Part shown: positions 23,586-34,564 of the stretch, in pieces
Layout of the letters: each line of letters opens with the position of its first letter
Numbering within the stretch: position 1 is the stretch's first letter
NCBI GenBank assembly: GCA_003952965.2
Contig: CM025856.1
Span: 8,703,439 to 8,767,438 of the forward strand
Reading direction: 5' to 3'
Origin: Morella rubra
Lineage: Eukaryota > Streptophyta > Magnoliopsida > Fagales > Myricaceae
Length of the DNA: 64,000 bases
The notes under the pieces: generated by a model
Databases searched by the model: none
Seen by the model: only the letters and a program-made list of their open reading frames with translations
What the model was told of the DNA's origin: nothing
Made by a program: the position numbers and the translations under genes

Positions 23586-25855
23586 ATGGAAGAGACTCCA
23601 ACAAGTATCCCTGATAATGAGACTTCCAATAATGTGATTGATATTAAAGATGAGATGGATGGGGTGCATATTGATCTTGATGATGATAACCCTAGTATTA
23701 ATACTGCCCCTACTAGTCGACCTTTTGCTAAAAGGAAAGAGTCTAGAGATTCTTCATTAGTATGGGAACATTTTACAAAGGTTGAGGGTTTGCCTGCTCA
23801 TTCACCTAAAGCTGCGTGTAACTATTGTGGGAGACAATATTATTGTCATTCTAAGAGAAATGGAACCTCATCGATGATAAGTCACTTGGAGAATCAGTGT
23901 AAAAAATATCCTTATCGGTTTGGGGTGGCTGATAAAAATCAGCCCACATTGAGCTTTGATAAGAAACCTGAGGGGGAGGGGAATAGTTCTAGTTCTATGA
24001 TCATGCATAGGTATAATGCTGAGGACCTTCGACAAGCAATTGCTGAGTTTGTTATTGGTGATGAACACCCATTTAGAGTTGTTGAGGGTTGTTGGTTTAG
24101 GAGGCTTTTGAAGAAGTTTGAACCTAGATTTCAGATGTCATCTCGTATAACGGTTGCTAGGGATTGTTTCAAGATCTACAATGTAGAGAAAGCAAAGTTG
24201 AAAAAATCTTTGAAGTCACTTTCTAGTAGAGTTTGTCTCACTACCGACACTTGGACTTCTAATCAGAACTTGAATTATATGTGTCTCACTGCGCACTTCA
24301 TTGATGATGATTGGAAATTGCACAAGAGAATTATCAACTTTTGTTTGGTTGCTAATCATAAAGAGATACACTTGGGATGAATATTGAGGCGTGTCTTCTT
24401 GAGTGGGGTATTGCTAGTAAGATTTTTATTGTCACGGTTGATAATGCCTCTTCAAATGATGTTGCACTTGAATTTTTAAAGAGGCGCTTGAAACCCAACA
24501 TTGCCCTTGATGGACAATTTCTACATATGAGGTGTTGTGCCCATATTTTGAACCTTGTAGTGAATGAGGGATTGAAAGAATATGATGAGTCTATCATAAG
24601 GGTGCGCAATGCAGTGAGGTATGTGAGATCTTCTCCAGCTAGGATGGATAGGTTTAAGAGATGTGCTGAAAAAGATAACATAGAATGTAAGTCTATGTTG
24701 TGTCTTGATGTTGCCACGAGATGGAATTCTACTTATCTGATGTTGGAGAAAGCAGAGAAATATGAAAAGATCTTTGACCGGCTCCATGATGAGGATCCTA
24801 TATACAGGAAGTACTTTACTGATGGTGCCAATGAGTCACTGCATTTGGGACCTCCTCAGTTGTTGGATTGGGAGAAAGTTAGGATATTTGTGAATTTTTG
24901 GAGTTGTTTTATGAGGCTACTATACAGTTTTTCAGGATCTTCATATGTGACTGCAAATATCTACTTTCAAGAGATTTGTATTATCCAAGAGAATATTTGT
25001 GACTTGTGTGAAAGTGGTAATCATATTTTGAAAACATATGGCAACGAGTATGAAGAGAAAATATGATAAGTATTGGGGGTCTCTTCAAAAATGAATATGT
25101 TGTTGTTTATTACTGTGGTGCTTGATCCAAGGTATAAGCTGACTACTTTAGAGCTTTGGTTCAAGCAAAACTATCCAACTGATGAGGGGGAGGTAATGTT
25201 CGCTTTTATAAAAAATGTGTTTGATCGGTTGTGTGCGGAGTACGCTGATAAGTTTGGTAAGGTTGAAGCAACATCTCAAGCTTCTCGTCCTACGCATAAG
25301 GTTGGAGAGGGTAATCAAACTCGCCAATTGAAGTTGGCTCGCATCCTTGAAAGGCTTGAAGAGTCTACATCTATGGGTGATGGCAAATCAGAGGTAGAAC
25401 AGTATTTTACTGATGGTCGTGAGGCAAGAACTGAGGAATTCAATATTTTACAGTGGTGGAAGTCCAATGCATCTAAGTATCCTATTCTTGCTCACATGGC
25501 TCGGGATGTTATGGCTATCCCAATTTCTACAGTATCTTCTGAGTCAGCTTTTAGCACCGGAGGACGTGTTCTAGACCCTTATCGGAGTTCATTGGCTCCT
25601 CGAACAGTGGAGGCTCTCATATGTGCACAAAATTGGATAGGGGAAGACTCTATTGCTGAGTCAGTTGTTGATTATGAGTTAGTGGAAAATGTAGAGAAAT
25701 ATGAAGAAGAAGCAGGTATTTTAATTTATATAGTCAATTATAATTTATTTTAATCACAATTTATATTTATGTATACTTAACTTGCTTTGATTTGCTATTT
25801 GTTTTCAACAGTGGAGATCCTTGGCCCATCCGAGAAGCGCCCAGTTGATGATTAA
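23586..25855 (+). pseudogene. hAT transposase (BED finger), frameshifted
   Basis: The ATG at 23586 directly follows a splice-acceptor-like TCTAG, so a leader intron is likely. An acidic N terminus leads to a BED-type zinc finger (about residues 60-110: WEHFTK, CNYC, SHLENQCKKYP), then the catalytic core (LTTDTWTSNQNLNYMCLTAH, TVDNASSND, MRCCAHILNLVV, ATRWNSTYLML) and the hAT dimerisation domain (WWKSNASKYPILAHMARDVM, SSESAFSTGGRVLD). A C-terminal intron (25716-25811) joins a last short exon ending EILGPSEKRPVDD. Frame is lost near 24360 (one missing base), near 25030 and in an A run near 25090. The damage is light, so inactivation is recent, but this copy cannot make full transposase. Confidence 0.9.
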
Positions 25856-26422
25856 ATGTTCTAATTTTGAAACTTGCTCTAATTTTAATTTTTTTGGTTG
25901 TTGTAATTTTAATTTATTTGTTGTTGTTAATTGTTAACTTGTAGCTTATTTTTATTTTTATTTTTTTTGGATAGTTGATACTTGTTAGTTGTTAGGGTTG
26001 GATGTTAAATACCCCATTTTGGTTTTCTTATTTTGTTTTTTTAAGTATGTTGTTAATTGTTATTATTAGGAGTTAGAACCATGAAGCATGCATAGTTACA
26101 AGTTAAATCGTGTGAAATATTTGAAAAAGTGGGTAATTTTGGGCCACCGAATGGGCTGAACAAAGAGAGATTTGAGCTTCAAAAAAATAAAACGAATTGG
26201 GCCATTATATTAACGTTTAAAAAAAAAGAGTAAATTTTGGGCCCAATATTGGGCCCAACCGACCGAACCGGGCCGACCAGGTTCGGTGGTCGGCTCGGCC
26301 GGTTCTCCCAACCGGCGGTTCGGCCGTCGGTTGGGAGAATGAGAAAACCGAACCAGTCGGTTCGGCTCACAATTTGGGCCCAAAACCGAACCGACTTGTC
26401 GGTTTTCACCCCTACTGCTAAC

Positions 26423-27060
26423 TGAACTATAATGTGGGAAGAGCATCTTTCTGGTACTTGTTTGGAAGCTGAGAGAGCTTCCCCTGCCATAAGTTGTTCC
26501 AGGCAGAAACAACAGCAATCACAGTTGGTACAGAAATAGATTGTGCCCAACAACACGTACCAAAATATACTGAAATTATTCAGCACATATGGTATATGAT
26601 TTTTCTCAAACAATTCCAATATTCAGCACCTGAGTTTAGAATTCGACAACACTTGAGTATAGAATTCGATAGCACCTGAGTATAGAATTTGACAGCAAGT
26701 TTAGCATATTTCGCATATGACAGAAGTTCTGATTGAAGTCCGAAATTTATGAAAACAAAAATTGATGGCAACAGAAATTGATGGCAAATTGACATAATCT
26801 GGAAGAGCCTATGGGTGGGATCTTGCAGAGAATGGCACCAAGTAGTAGTTGTTATTCTTGGAAGTATTCTAGTTGTCTGAACATTCTGATTATGTTTACC
26901 CGAAATTCATAACAAAACCAAACTAAGCCATGCATTGTCCACGGTATGCAGAAAACAGAGCTAACTTTCCCTCTATGTATAATCTTTCTCCAACTCGTTG
27001 GCAATGAAATTATAAAGCATATGCAAATATTGACGCAGAAGTTGTACTTACAAACTGAAC
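26423..27060. other. CACTA interior, unassigned
   Basis: Internal CACTA sequence right of the hAT. No domain recognised. It may hold degraded upstream exons of the minus-strand Transposase_24 gene. Confidence 0.4.
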
Positions 27061-27690
27061 TCCAGTGTCATTGAGGATTCCAATGCCAGTAGAGGCAAAG
27101 TTTGACCGACGAGTCACTTTTATCCTGTGAGCTCTGGGCTCAAGTATGGCAACGACTCCAAGCCAAGGTTCTTACCCGAATTTTCGTTTTTTGTGTTTAC
27201 AAGTTAGATAAACATCAACGCACAGAAAAAAATTGAAATTTCAGTTGGAAAACCAACATAAGAGATTCCAGAAGCAAAATCGAAAACAGATAGAAACACT
27301 ATTTGCTTGAAAGAAAAAGGAGTTGCAACGATTACTACGCACTTTGAAACTTGTAGCTGGCAATGTTGCAACCATAGTAGAACCTGGAATTTCTGGAACT
27401 CCAAAGGTCACGATTCGATTTCCCCCTACCACTCTGATCCTCCAAATTCAATAAATGACAGTGAGCAAACACCCAAAAAAGAATCCAAAACAAACCCTAA
27501 AAAAAAACTCCAGAAATTAATCTCTCAATATCTGAAAATCCTAACCGAGGCACGAAATGCCGAAGAAGAGAATAGCGTCGAACATGGCAGAGACAAAACG
27601 GAAGAAGACGCTGGAGGAGGCTGGTGGTGAGATGGACTGCGGTAGAGTACTCGATGAAAGAGAAAGGGCTGCCAGAACGATTGGCTAGAG
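27061..27690 (-). pseudogene. Exon-like segments inside CACTA (captured gene?)
   Basis: The minus strand has two protein-like pieces. One lies at 27061-27170: LGVVAILEPRAHRIKVTRRS continuing NFASTGIGILNDTGVQ, preceded by an AG. The other lies at about 27355-27432: GGNRIVTFGVPEIPGSTMVA, ending at a possible GT donor after ATSFK. A CT-rich leader-like stretch precedes them (27600-27690). They could be the first exons of the element's own gene, or host exons captured by the transposon. The family is not recognised. Confidence 0.35.
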
Positions 27691-27784
27691 AGAGTGTGAG
27701 TAAGAGGGAGATACTCGGGGGGAAAGTAGTTTTGAGCTATTGCCCTAATTTTTTGGAAGTTCCATTGCCCCTCTAGATCAGCGA

Positions 27785-28185
27785 TCGTCAGGGTATTGTG
27801 TGACGAAAAGGGCTTGTGAGACAAAATTTTCTGTTTAATATTTAATTTTTGGACGATCCATTGTCTAATTTGCCAATCTAACGATAGAGTGACGAACTTT
27901 TTCGTCACAAAACAGCTCTGTTTATAGTGATAATAATTTTCATCACGAAAAAGTATTTTAATATTTTTTTTTTTAGTGACGAAACTTTTTGTCACAATAA
28001 ATTATATTTTGTGACGAAATCAAATTTCGTCACTAATATTAACTGTTGGGACGAATTTTGTGACAAAATCAATTTTTATAACTAAAAAAAAACTTTTTAT
28101 GTGATGAAAATTAAAATTTATCACAAAAAAACATACTTTTAGTGATGAAATTCGTTTCGTCACCCAGGGTTTCGTCACTAAAAGT
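27785..28185. repeat. TTTCGTCAC/GTGACGAAA motif array
   Basis: About 15 variants of TTTCGTCAC in both orientations within 400 bp, near the right end of the CACTA. The arrangement suits subterminal transposase-binding repeats. Similar clusters occur at 5755-5832, 44530-44660 and, less clearly, 46060-46160. Confidence 0.75.
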
Positions 28186-28585
28186 CGACACCAAAAATAA
28201 AAAAATCTATTGAATGTCTATTTTTAGTCACTTGTGACTATGAAGAATCTGTCGTTATTGAAAGTAATCAAACTACGAAGTATTTGACGAGAATTTTGGT
28301 TGAAATATAAAATTCAAGTTTTGACCAATTTTTTGGTGGATAATTAGCTAAATGTTTTCACAAAATAGTCAGAGTATTTGAGACTACAAAATTGGACAAA
28401 AGAATTGTGTAAAGTGGTGGAAATTGTGAGTTTTTATGACCATTCTCATTGACCAAAAAAAATTTCGTGACTACAAACAGCATGATGACGAGAAATATTT
28501 TTTGGTCACTACAATCCGGTTTATGGTGACTAATGTAATATAGTCAAAAAAAATTTGGTCACCATAAGCTCTTTTTTTTGTAGTG

Positions 28586-28686
28586 CGTTCGCACTCAATG
28601 GTGCAAAGAACGTATCATTTCCACGAGAGCATGGACCGTTGCCAGCTTGTGGGCCTAATTCTTTGCACTTACATTCCCAGACCTAG
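28586..28686 (+). pseudogene. Peptide paralogue, 3' half (split by CACTA)
   Basis: It resumes the frame of 20129-20249 and reads FALNGAKNVSFPREHGPLPA, then CGPNSLHLHSQT and a TAG stop (28684-28686). The middle aligns with FPVLGAQNASFAQERVPVPP of the intact paralogue. The core has changed from SGPNPCT to CGPNSLH. If the CACTA and one target copy are disregarded the precursor would be 72 residues with no stop or frameshift, so decay before insertion was slight. Confidence 0.78.
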
Positions 28687-29960
28687 TCATTGAACCCTGC
28701 CACAATTGACCAAAATGGTGCTCTTTATAACTGTGGCCTTAAGTGGACTACTCCTCAATTATAAAGTATGTTGGCTTGTTGTAAGGAAATATGAGAAAAA
28801 TAACTCTCTTTCAGTTGTGATATATATAAAGCTCAAAGTCACGAGAAATTGTAGCATCATAGTTAATGTTATATATCTAGACAATATCCAACTGATGGTG
28901 AGTTTAACATGCAAAAGATCAGCTTCTTCTGGTTTTTTCGCATAAAAAAGCTGCATGTTTTTCGACTTGTTTCACACGCAAATCCGACTAGGGGAAGAGG
29001 ATGAGAGAGAATCAACCAAAGTAGGGTTTGCCACCTTTGCACTGGCACAGGGGATATATATAGCTAGTGATTAGACTATTTCCGGAGCGGAGGAGTACAA
29101 CAATCTGTTCCTCCCCCGTATATTTCCAACGTTTAAGGTATAGATAATATATATATTTGCAATTATGGTAATTGGAAGGCTTTGAGGTTTTATGGACTTT
29201 GAAGTCAAATTCTTCAGGACGAGCGAGGAAGAACATATAGAGTTGAGTAAAATTAGTTCTATCGCGAAAAAGCCAAAAAGATTCTATTAATTAATTTCCC
29301 TTCGTTAAAGCTCGTTTATTCCATGACCCGAAAATCTGAAATAGGGAAAAACAAATTATTTTTCAGTTCATTTTTTAATTTTTTTTTTTTTTTTACAGTC
29401 TTTTCATTTTATGCATTTTGGCTCCAGCCAAAAGTATCAATTTTTTGCAATTAGCACCCCAAAAATTTAATTCCTAACTGGTTCTGCGTACACAACACTA
29501 ATCTTTAAAAAAATATCTTGTTGGAGAGATCATGAACACCTAAGAAGTCTAATTTTAATAAGCTATTAATATAGTATGCAGGGAAATTACTCATTTAGGT
29601 ATATAGAAGCTTAATTAAGTTTATAGGCTTGGACCCAAATATACTTTATTAATCATCCAATTTGTGATCTCTTTTTCAATGTGAAGACTCAACTTCTTCA
29701 GACTCTCACACGTGCATTTCTATCATATCTTTCTTATAAAACCTGCTAGGTTAGATAATTAGTTCTACTAATTAATGCGGAAGGTCTGGCAAAATGTTTC
29801 AGCTCTAACTTGTAAAGCCTGAAAAAGGAACTTATTATTGGGACTTTTCCCTGATCTATACCCGCTATCCTCCGTTTAGGCCCATTAGGAATTGCTTATG
29901 GTTAAGCTAAAGCGGCTTTTGCGACTGCCTCACACTCCCTTTAGGCCCACCTAGCTAATT
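28687..29960 (+). repeat. 3' flank duplicate of 16841-17960
   Basis: Partner of the first peptide gene's downstream flank, collinear but diverged with indels. It contains TTTAGGCCCA motifs at both ends of its last part, as in the first copy. Confidence 0.75.
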
Positions 29961-30829
29961 TGTAAATTCAGGCCGTACATCTTAACGATACATATCGTAT
30001 GAAGTAAGTATTTATATATTTCATATAAATACATTAAAATTACCTAAATGGTTTAAAAATCTTCTAGAATTCTAGTATATTTCCAAATATTAGGATCAAT
30101 TTCGAAATAAAAAGTCTAGATTTTCAAATTCATTATGATCAATTATAAAATAAAATGTCTGTTAATGAGTTTCCAAATATATTATCATCAATTATGAAAT
30201 AAAAAGCTCATTAAATTGGACAAAATAAAATTCTTATTAATGGTTTCCAAATAAATCAATTACAAAATAAAAAGACCATTAATAAATTTTCGAATACATT
30301 ATGTCAATAATGAAATAAAATATCTATTGGCTAATGAGTTAGCTATATTCAAAGAAACCATCAATATTCATTAATGGACGTTTTAAAATTATCCTTCAAT
30401 ATGGGAGATAGGTAGTTTTTCATCCAAAATTGATTTTGTTGAGTTGTCTTCCATTTGAATTTAAATTGAATTCTTGCAACTCTCTCTTTAAATGCAAATT
30501 AGGAATTGTTAGGTTATAGGAAGAGGATTTTTACGGATCATTTGTGCTTATTATTCTCTCTCTCTCTCTTCTCTGTGTCTCTCTCTCCTGCACCTCTTTT
30601 TCTTCTCTGTTTCTATCTCCCTCACACCTCTCTCTCACATTTGGCTTTTAGTAAAAAAGCGAGGTGGCGGTGAATCGCCCAACATTGGGCGGTTTCACTG
30701 CCAACTCCAATTTCACCGCTACCGTCAATGTCACCACTGACCGGTGAAAATGGCAATCAACACCAATCTCGCCTTTAAGCTGGGAACACGGACTGGTGCT
30801 GGTTAACTGACATACCGATGATCAGCCCT
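29961..30829. other. AT-rich then CT-rich non-coding DNA
   Basis: Repeated AAATAAAAAG/ATTAAT motifs at 30090-30330, a CT-rich patch at 30555-30640, and a GC-richer stretch at 30655-30830 ending ATCAGCCCTA, a hAT-like end without a recognised partner. Confidence 0.45.
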
Positions 30830-31455
30830 AATCATAGATGATATAAGGGTAGGAGGATAGAACCTTTAGCCGAAAGTTTTGGTAAAAAGGTAAGGAGACA
30901 TTCAATGAAGGCAGCTTTGTTGACAAAAAATGATCATAGTGAGGAGCTGACGCAAAGACACACCAACCCCAGGCCTGAGAGACGTTCATATTTGAACATA
31001 ACCCAAAGAGAAGGCAGAGGGTCTTGAGAAAAATAGAAACCTGAAGACAGGGTTTCATTGATGTTAAGAGCCACACGGACCTGGAGAAAATACGAACAAT
31101 CGTCCTCAGATCCATACAAAAAAAAATGAACTTCCTTAACAAAGCCGAGCGACTCACTAATCATAGTAGCATTTTCTGAAGAGACCCGTTCAATGGGTAA
31201 ACTGTAAATTTTGCACCCAAAATTCACCAAAAGAGAATTACAACTGATTGATCTGTACAGCAGGAGACCAATGGTGTGGGACCGTTAGGAAACCTTTAAA
31301 ATTCCAGGGAGCTTGATCTAGAACCCATTCACGGTGGAAGGTCTCGTGGAAAGTAAACATAAATCGGCTAGGACCAACATCCTTGATAACAAGTGATACG
31401 GTAAGCTTCCAAGCGGCATAGATAAAAGCATGGATGACAGGTTTGTATTGGTTTT
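30830..31455 (-). pseudogene. LINE ORF1 (DUF4283) fragment
   Basis: The minus strand reads WKLTVSLVIKDVGPSRFMFT followed by FHREWVLDQAPWNFKGFL, then LPIERVSSENATMI and LRVRV-like FLQVRVALNIN, FYFSQDPLPSLWVMFKYERL. This is the DUF4283 nucleic-acid-binding region leading to the CCHC knuckle in plant LINE ORF1 proteins. A stop after QINQL and a frameshift after the YERLS motif show that it is inactive. The knuckle itself is lost. Confidence 0.75.
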
Positions 31456-31489
31456 TTTTTTTTAAGATAAGCTGGCCAATGAGAAGTGA

Positions 31490-32580
31490 AAAACCTAAGT
31501 TAGACCCAATCTACGTACAAAATATTAGAAGGGGTGAATAGGTATATTTAAAAATTATCAAATAACTTTTTAAATAAAAACCTATTCTTTGAAAAACCAA
31601 ATCAACTACACTGTTTTTCAATATACCAAGATACAATAAAGACCAGAAAAATAAATAAGTACAAAACAAAAAAAGCAATCTGAAAAATAGTGCAATTCTA
31701 AACTTACTACAAGTAACTTTAAAGAAACTTAATCTCGCAAAATAATGAATTTTACAGATTCACAAAACCAATTGATACACGATCAATTAAACAACTCACC
31801 AAAAACCCAAAACTTAATCAATCACTTACCAACCACAGATCCTTGAACATTCTTTGAATAAAGTCGTCAAATCTCATGAATTCAAACTCACAACACAAAG
31901 AACAATCTTGGTTAGTATGCAAATAATAAAAATTGGTTAAGAATAATATAAAAATCGTAACATCGAGAATGGTTACGAAGAGAAAACTCCCTAAGGAACG
32001 TCCTTAAGGAGAAAAACTCTTTGGGCCCGTAGGCCATTCGAATTCATTATTTTCCAATCGATTACAAAGTGATTTATTGAAGCGACTAACCTAGTCTATA
32101 AAAAAACACTTTAAATCTAACTTGATTTACCATAAATTGAATATGAAAAAACTTAGAGCCTCTGAGTCCACATGGAAACCTCGATCCCTAACGACACTAG
32201 ATCTCAACTCACAAATCTTGTGCTATCAAAGGCCATAGCCGAAACCTTCAGCCGCACTAATTCAGAACTTATGAATCTTCAACCTCTCAGGTGGATTTTG
32301 GAGAAATGGTGATCGGATCGATAATCTCGTAAAGCTCTTCATCTTCAATAATGGAGGTCTGTACGAAATCAACAAGCAAACAGCCAGAAGGATGAAGAAG
32401 CCGAATGGATTCTTGGAGCAACTCTTTCTTGGAAATTCACACGAATCTTAGACATTGAAATGGTGTGTCTAGCGTTAATTAGAAAAAGCCAATCTATTAT
32501 CTCTTTATTCACGCGTGAAGAGCAAAACCGCATTCAGCTCCTTTCTAACTTATTCTAGAAACTAAGAAAAGGACAAAAAT
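31490..32580 (-). mobile_element. LTR-like stretch (copia type), boundaries unclear
   Basis: The left edge reads ATTAGAAGGGGTGAATAGG, the reverse complement of the CCTATTCACCCC signature near the 3' end of plant copia LTRs. The long A-rich, gene-free body fits an LTR in minus orientation. I could not find a matching terminal TG/CA pair with a target duplication. Confidence 0.4.
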
Positions 32581-33140
32581 GCCACTTATAAGTGACTCAC
32601 GTGTACATGCCAAATTGACGTTATAAGAACCACTTGGGACTTTCTCACAGCCCGCTTAGGACGGGCCACCAATTTGCGACTGAGGTTTTCCCATGAGATG
32701 TTACTGGTTTTTTTGATAAGGACATAGAAGGCCAGTTGTATATGGTGGGGGAGGAGAGGGAATGGAAAGAGTAAGAAAAGAGGGAGAGGGGAACAACTAA
32801 TAGAGAAGAGCAAGGGGCAGGTTGGGCTGAGGGGAAGATTTGCAGGGGGAAAAAATGGTTTTGGAAGGAAAGAAGGAGTCTCAAAGAAAGCGGATGCCTT
32901 TTTTTCTTTTTCTTTTTCTGTAGTCAATCTTAATGGTGTTATTAGTATACCAAAGCAAACACCTTCCCGGACCGAAGGATACTTTCAAATAGAACGCATA
33001 ATAATATATATATATATATATATAGCAGAAGAATGTGTGTGAGAGAGACTTTAAATGTTTTTAGTAATAATTGGTTGTTATGGTGACTTACATATATATA
33101 TATAATAGGATAGGATAGAAGGATTGATTTCTCAATATTC
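32581..33140. other. Purine-rich, no gene
   Basis: GA-rich tract at 32740-32900 and (TA)n at 33003-33023. The frames opposite the purine tract are low-complexity. Confidence 0.5.
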
Positions 33141-33147
33141 TTGAGGA

Positions 33148-33355
33148 AAATTACCATTTGCATCCTTTAACTATCATATCTATAAGAATTTACAACTCAA
33201 ATTATCAAACTTAGACACATTGAACAGAAACTATTAATATGATTTTATTTTGCACTCAATTCTTTATTTACTTTAATGGTGAGATTTTTAATTTTGGGTG
33301 CAAATGAAGTGTAAACCATTGATAGTTTGGGATGCAAATTTTTTTAAAAGATGAC
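33148..33355. mobile_element. Small inverted-repeat MITE
   Basis: The left end (TTTGCATCCTTTAACTATCA) and the right end (TGATAGTTTGGGATGCAAAT) are inverted copies, around 200 bp apart, with AT-rich DNA between. No coding sequence. The superfamily is not assigned. Confidence 0.55.
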
Positions 33356-33564
33356 TGTGTGAGGGAGATTAATGTCTATTTTAGAAAAATCATTACACAT
33401 GGTAACCAAAACTAAAGCAACTTCAAATGATATTAATCCCAGATAAATAGAAATCTTCCATATAAAATTGTTTACGCATGGTGCACAATAATTTTCTTTC
33501 TTGCTTACGCTAGCTCATGACTTTCCTTGACATTGGTTTCTTGATCTTGCTTTATATATATAGG

Positions 33565-34560
33565 TACCTCATCAGACAGAGGAATCGGTCAGTTGCTTCA
33601 TGATTACTACGTATACAAGGCTGTTGTTGAAGGTGATTGGGATGCCCTACATAGCATCTGTTAGATCATATAAATTCAAATAATAAAATCTTCCTCTTTT
33701 ATCAGCTTAAGCTTTTGGAATGAATAGTAGATTCACATAGTATCAAAGCCAAGGTCTTGAGTACGAGACTTGACTCCGCACTCCACCCCAATTTCAATTA
33801 AATATCGCATGTATTGGGCTTCCCAATTAAAGGAGAGTCCGGCCTACACATGAGGGGGAGTGCGTGAGAATGTAACTCAAATAATAAAATCTTCTTCTTC
33901 TTATCAGCTTAAGCTTTTGGGATGAATGTTATATTCATAACCTCCTTGTGGATAACAACAGGGCTGCATTGAATGCAAAAGTTAATGACCGTGGACAAAC
34001 TCCTCTTCGTATTGCTGTCGCCAAAGGACGTGCACATTGAGGAGGAGTTGGTGGCGCAAATGTCGGAAGAGGATTTAGAAATACTAAACGGTAGTGGCAT
34101 GACTGCTATGGCTCTCGCTTTGGGAGATACTAAGATGTTAGAGTTCATGCATAAAAAGAACAAAAAGTTACTTACCATCTGTGACCCGAAGAATCGTATT
34201 CCACTTCTAGTCGCTCTAGAGGTTGGAAATATAGAAGCAGCTCACCACCTCTATCCGGTCACTCCTAAAGAAGATCTAATTCAAGATGCCAAAGACCACA
34301 GTGATTCTTCTCTGATTACTGCCCTAATATTGTGGAATAAATTAGGTAAGGATCTTTAGCTAGCTAGCTAGACCTCTATCTACTCTAGATCTAACCAAAT
34401 CTACCGTGCATTAATAAACAGATCTTGCTTTAGACTTGCTCCAGAGTGATGGAGATATAGCTATATTTTCAGAGAGGAATGACCGCATTCCACTATACAC
34501 ATTAGCGTGCAGGCCTTCTGTATTCCCGAGCGGCTGGCAGCTCGTATTTTGGAAAAAAAA
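33565..34560 (+). pseudogene. Ankyrin-repeat (ACD6/ITN1-type) gene fragment
   Basis: Three exon pieces. 33573-33655 reads GIGQLLHDYYVYKAVVEGDW. 33938-34348 reads NNRAALNAKVNDRGQTPLRI, AQMSEEDLEILNGSGMTAMA, and MHKKNKKLLTICDPKNRIPL, ending at a GTAAGG donor. After an intron, 34434-34550 reads LLQSDGDIAIFSERNDRIPL and ACRPSVFPSGWQLVFWKK. The order matches the N-terminal ankyrin region of plant membrane ankyrin proteins that end in a PGG transmembrane domain; in the family these act in defence and stress signalling. Here the PGG exons and the start are missing and a miniature LTR element sits in the first junction, so it is a broken copy. The splice sites are still recognisable. Confidence 0.75.
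33659..33937 (+). mobile_element. TRIM (miniature LTR retrotransposon)
   Basis: Two direct repeats of about 75 bp (33659-33735 and 33865-33937) share AAATAATAAAATCTTC, TTATCAGCTTAAGCTTTTGG and end ATTCA. The first is followed by CATAGTATCAAAGCC, close to the TGGTATCAGAGC primer-binding site for initiator-Met tRNA. The second is preceded by the purine tract GAGGGGGAGTG. At 279 bp with no coding room, this is a TRIM. No clear target duplication was seen. It interrupts the ankyrin relic. Confidence 0.8.
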
Positions 34561-34564
34561 TGGA

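Larger units (their letters stand above)
22321..26414 (+). mobile_element. hAT transposon 1, TSD CTGCTAAC
   Basis: Starts TAGGGGTGAACG and ends GTTTTCACCCCTA. It is flanked by a perfect 8-bp target duplication CTGCTAAC (22313-22320 and 26415-26422). Both ends are GC-rich with repeated GGCCGACC/CCGGTTCGG motifs (22340-22425 and 26250-26400) in otherwise AT-rich DNA. It encodes a BED-zinc-finger hAT transposase, now frameshifted. It sits inside the CACTA element and is therefore younger. Confidence 0.95.
20250..28585 (-). mobile_element. CACTA (En/Spm) transposon, with nested hAT
   Basis: The termini are CACTACAACAAAATTCTTG and, inverted, CACTACAAAAAAAAGAGCT. The 3-bp flanks are CGA (20247-20249) and CGT (28586-28588), a target duplication with one changed base. 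The element is 8336 bp, of which 4094 bp are a later hAT insertion plus its 8-bp duplication, so the original was about 4.2 kb. It carries a Transposase_24-type gene on the minus strand (20965-22280). I saw no TNPD/TNP2-like catalytic transposase, so it is probably non-autonomous. The right end has an array of TTTCGTCAC motifs and the outermost ends carry TGGTCA-type motifs. Confidence 0.88.

Noticed and set aside
20250..28585. An autonomous CACTA with TNPD-type transposase
   Set aside because: I could find no catalytic transposase reading frame in either strand of the roughly 4.2 kb that belongs to the element.
30655..30833. A fourth hAT end (ATCAGCCCTA)
   Set aside because: No partner TAGGG end or 8-bp duplication was found nearby.
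32586..32927. Pro/Leu/Ser-rich minus-strand frame as the start of LINE ORF1
   Set aside because: It is opposite a purine tract and has no LINE ORF1 motif; the distance to the DUF4283 piece is filled by an LTR-like stretch.
33659..33937. The ankyrin direct repeats as duplicated exons
   Set aside because: The repeats are non-coding and bracket a tRNA-Met-like primer site and a purine tract, which fits a TRIM.
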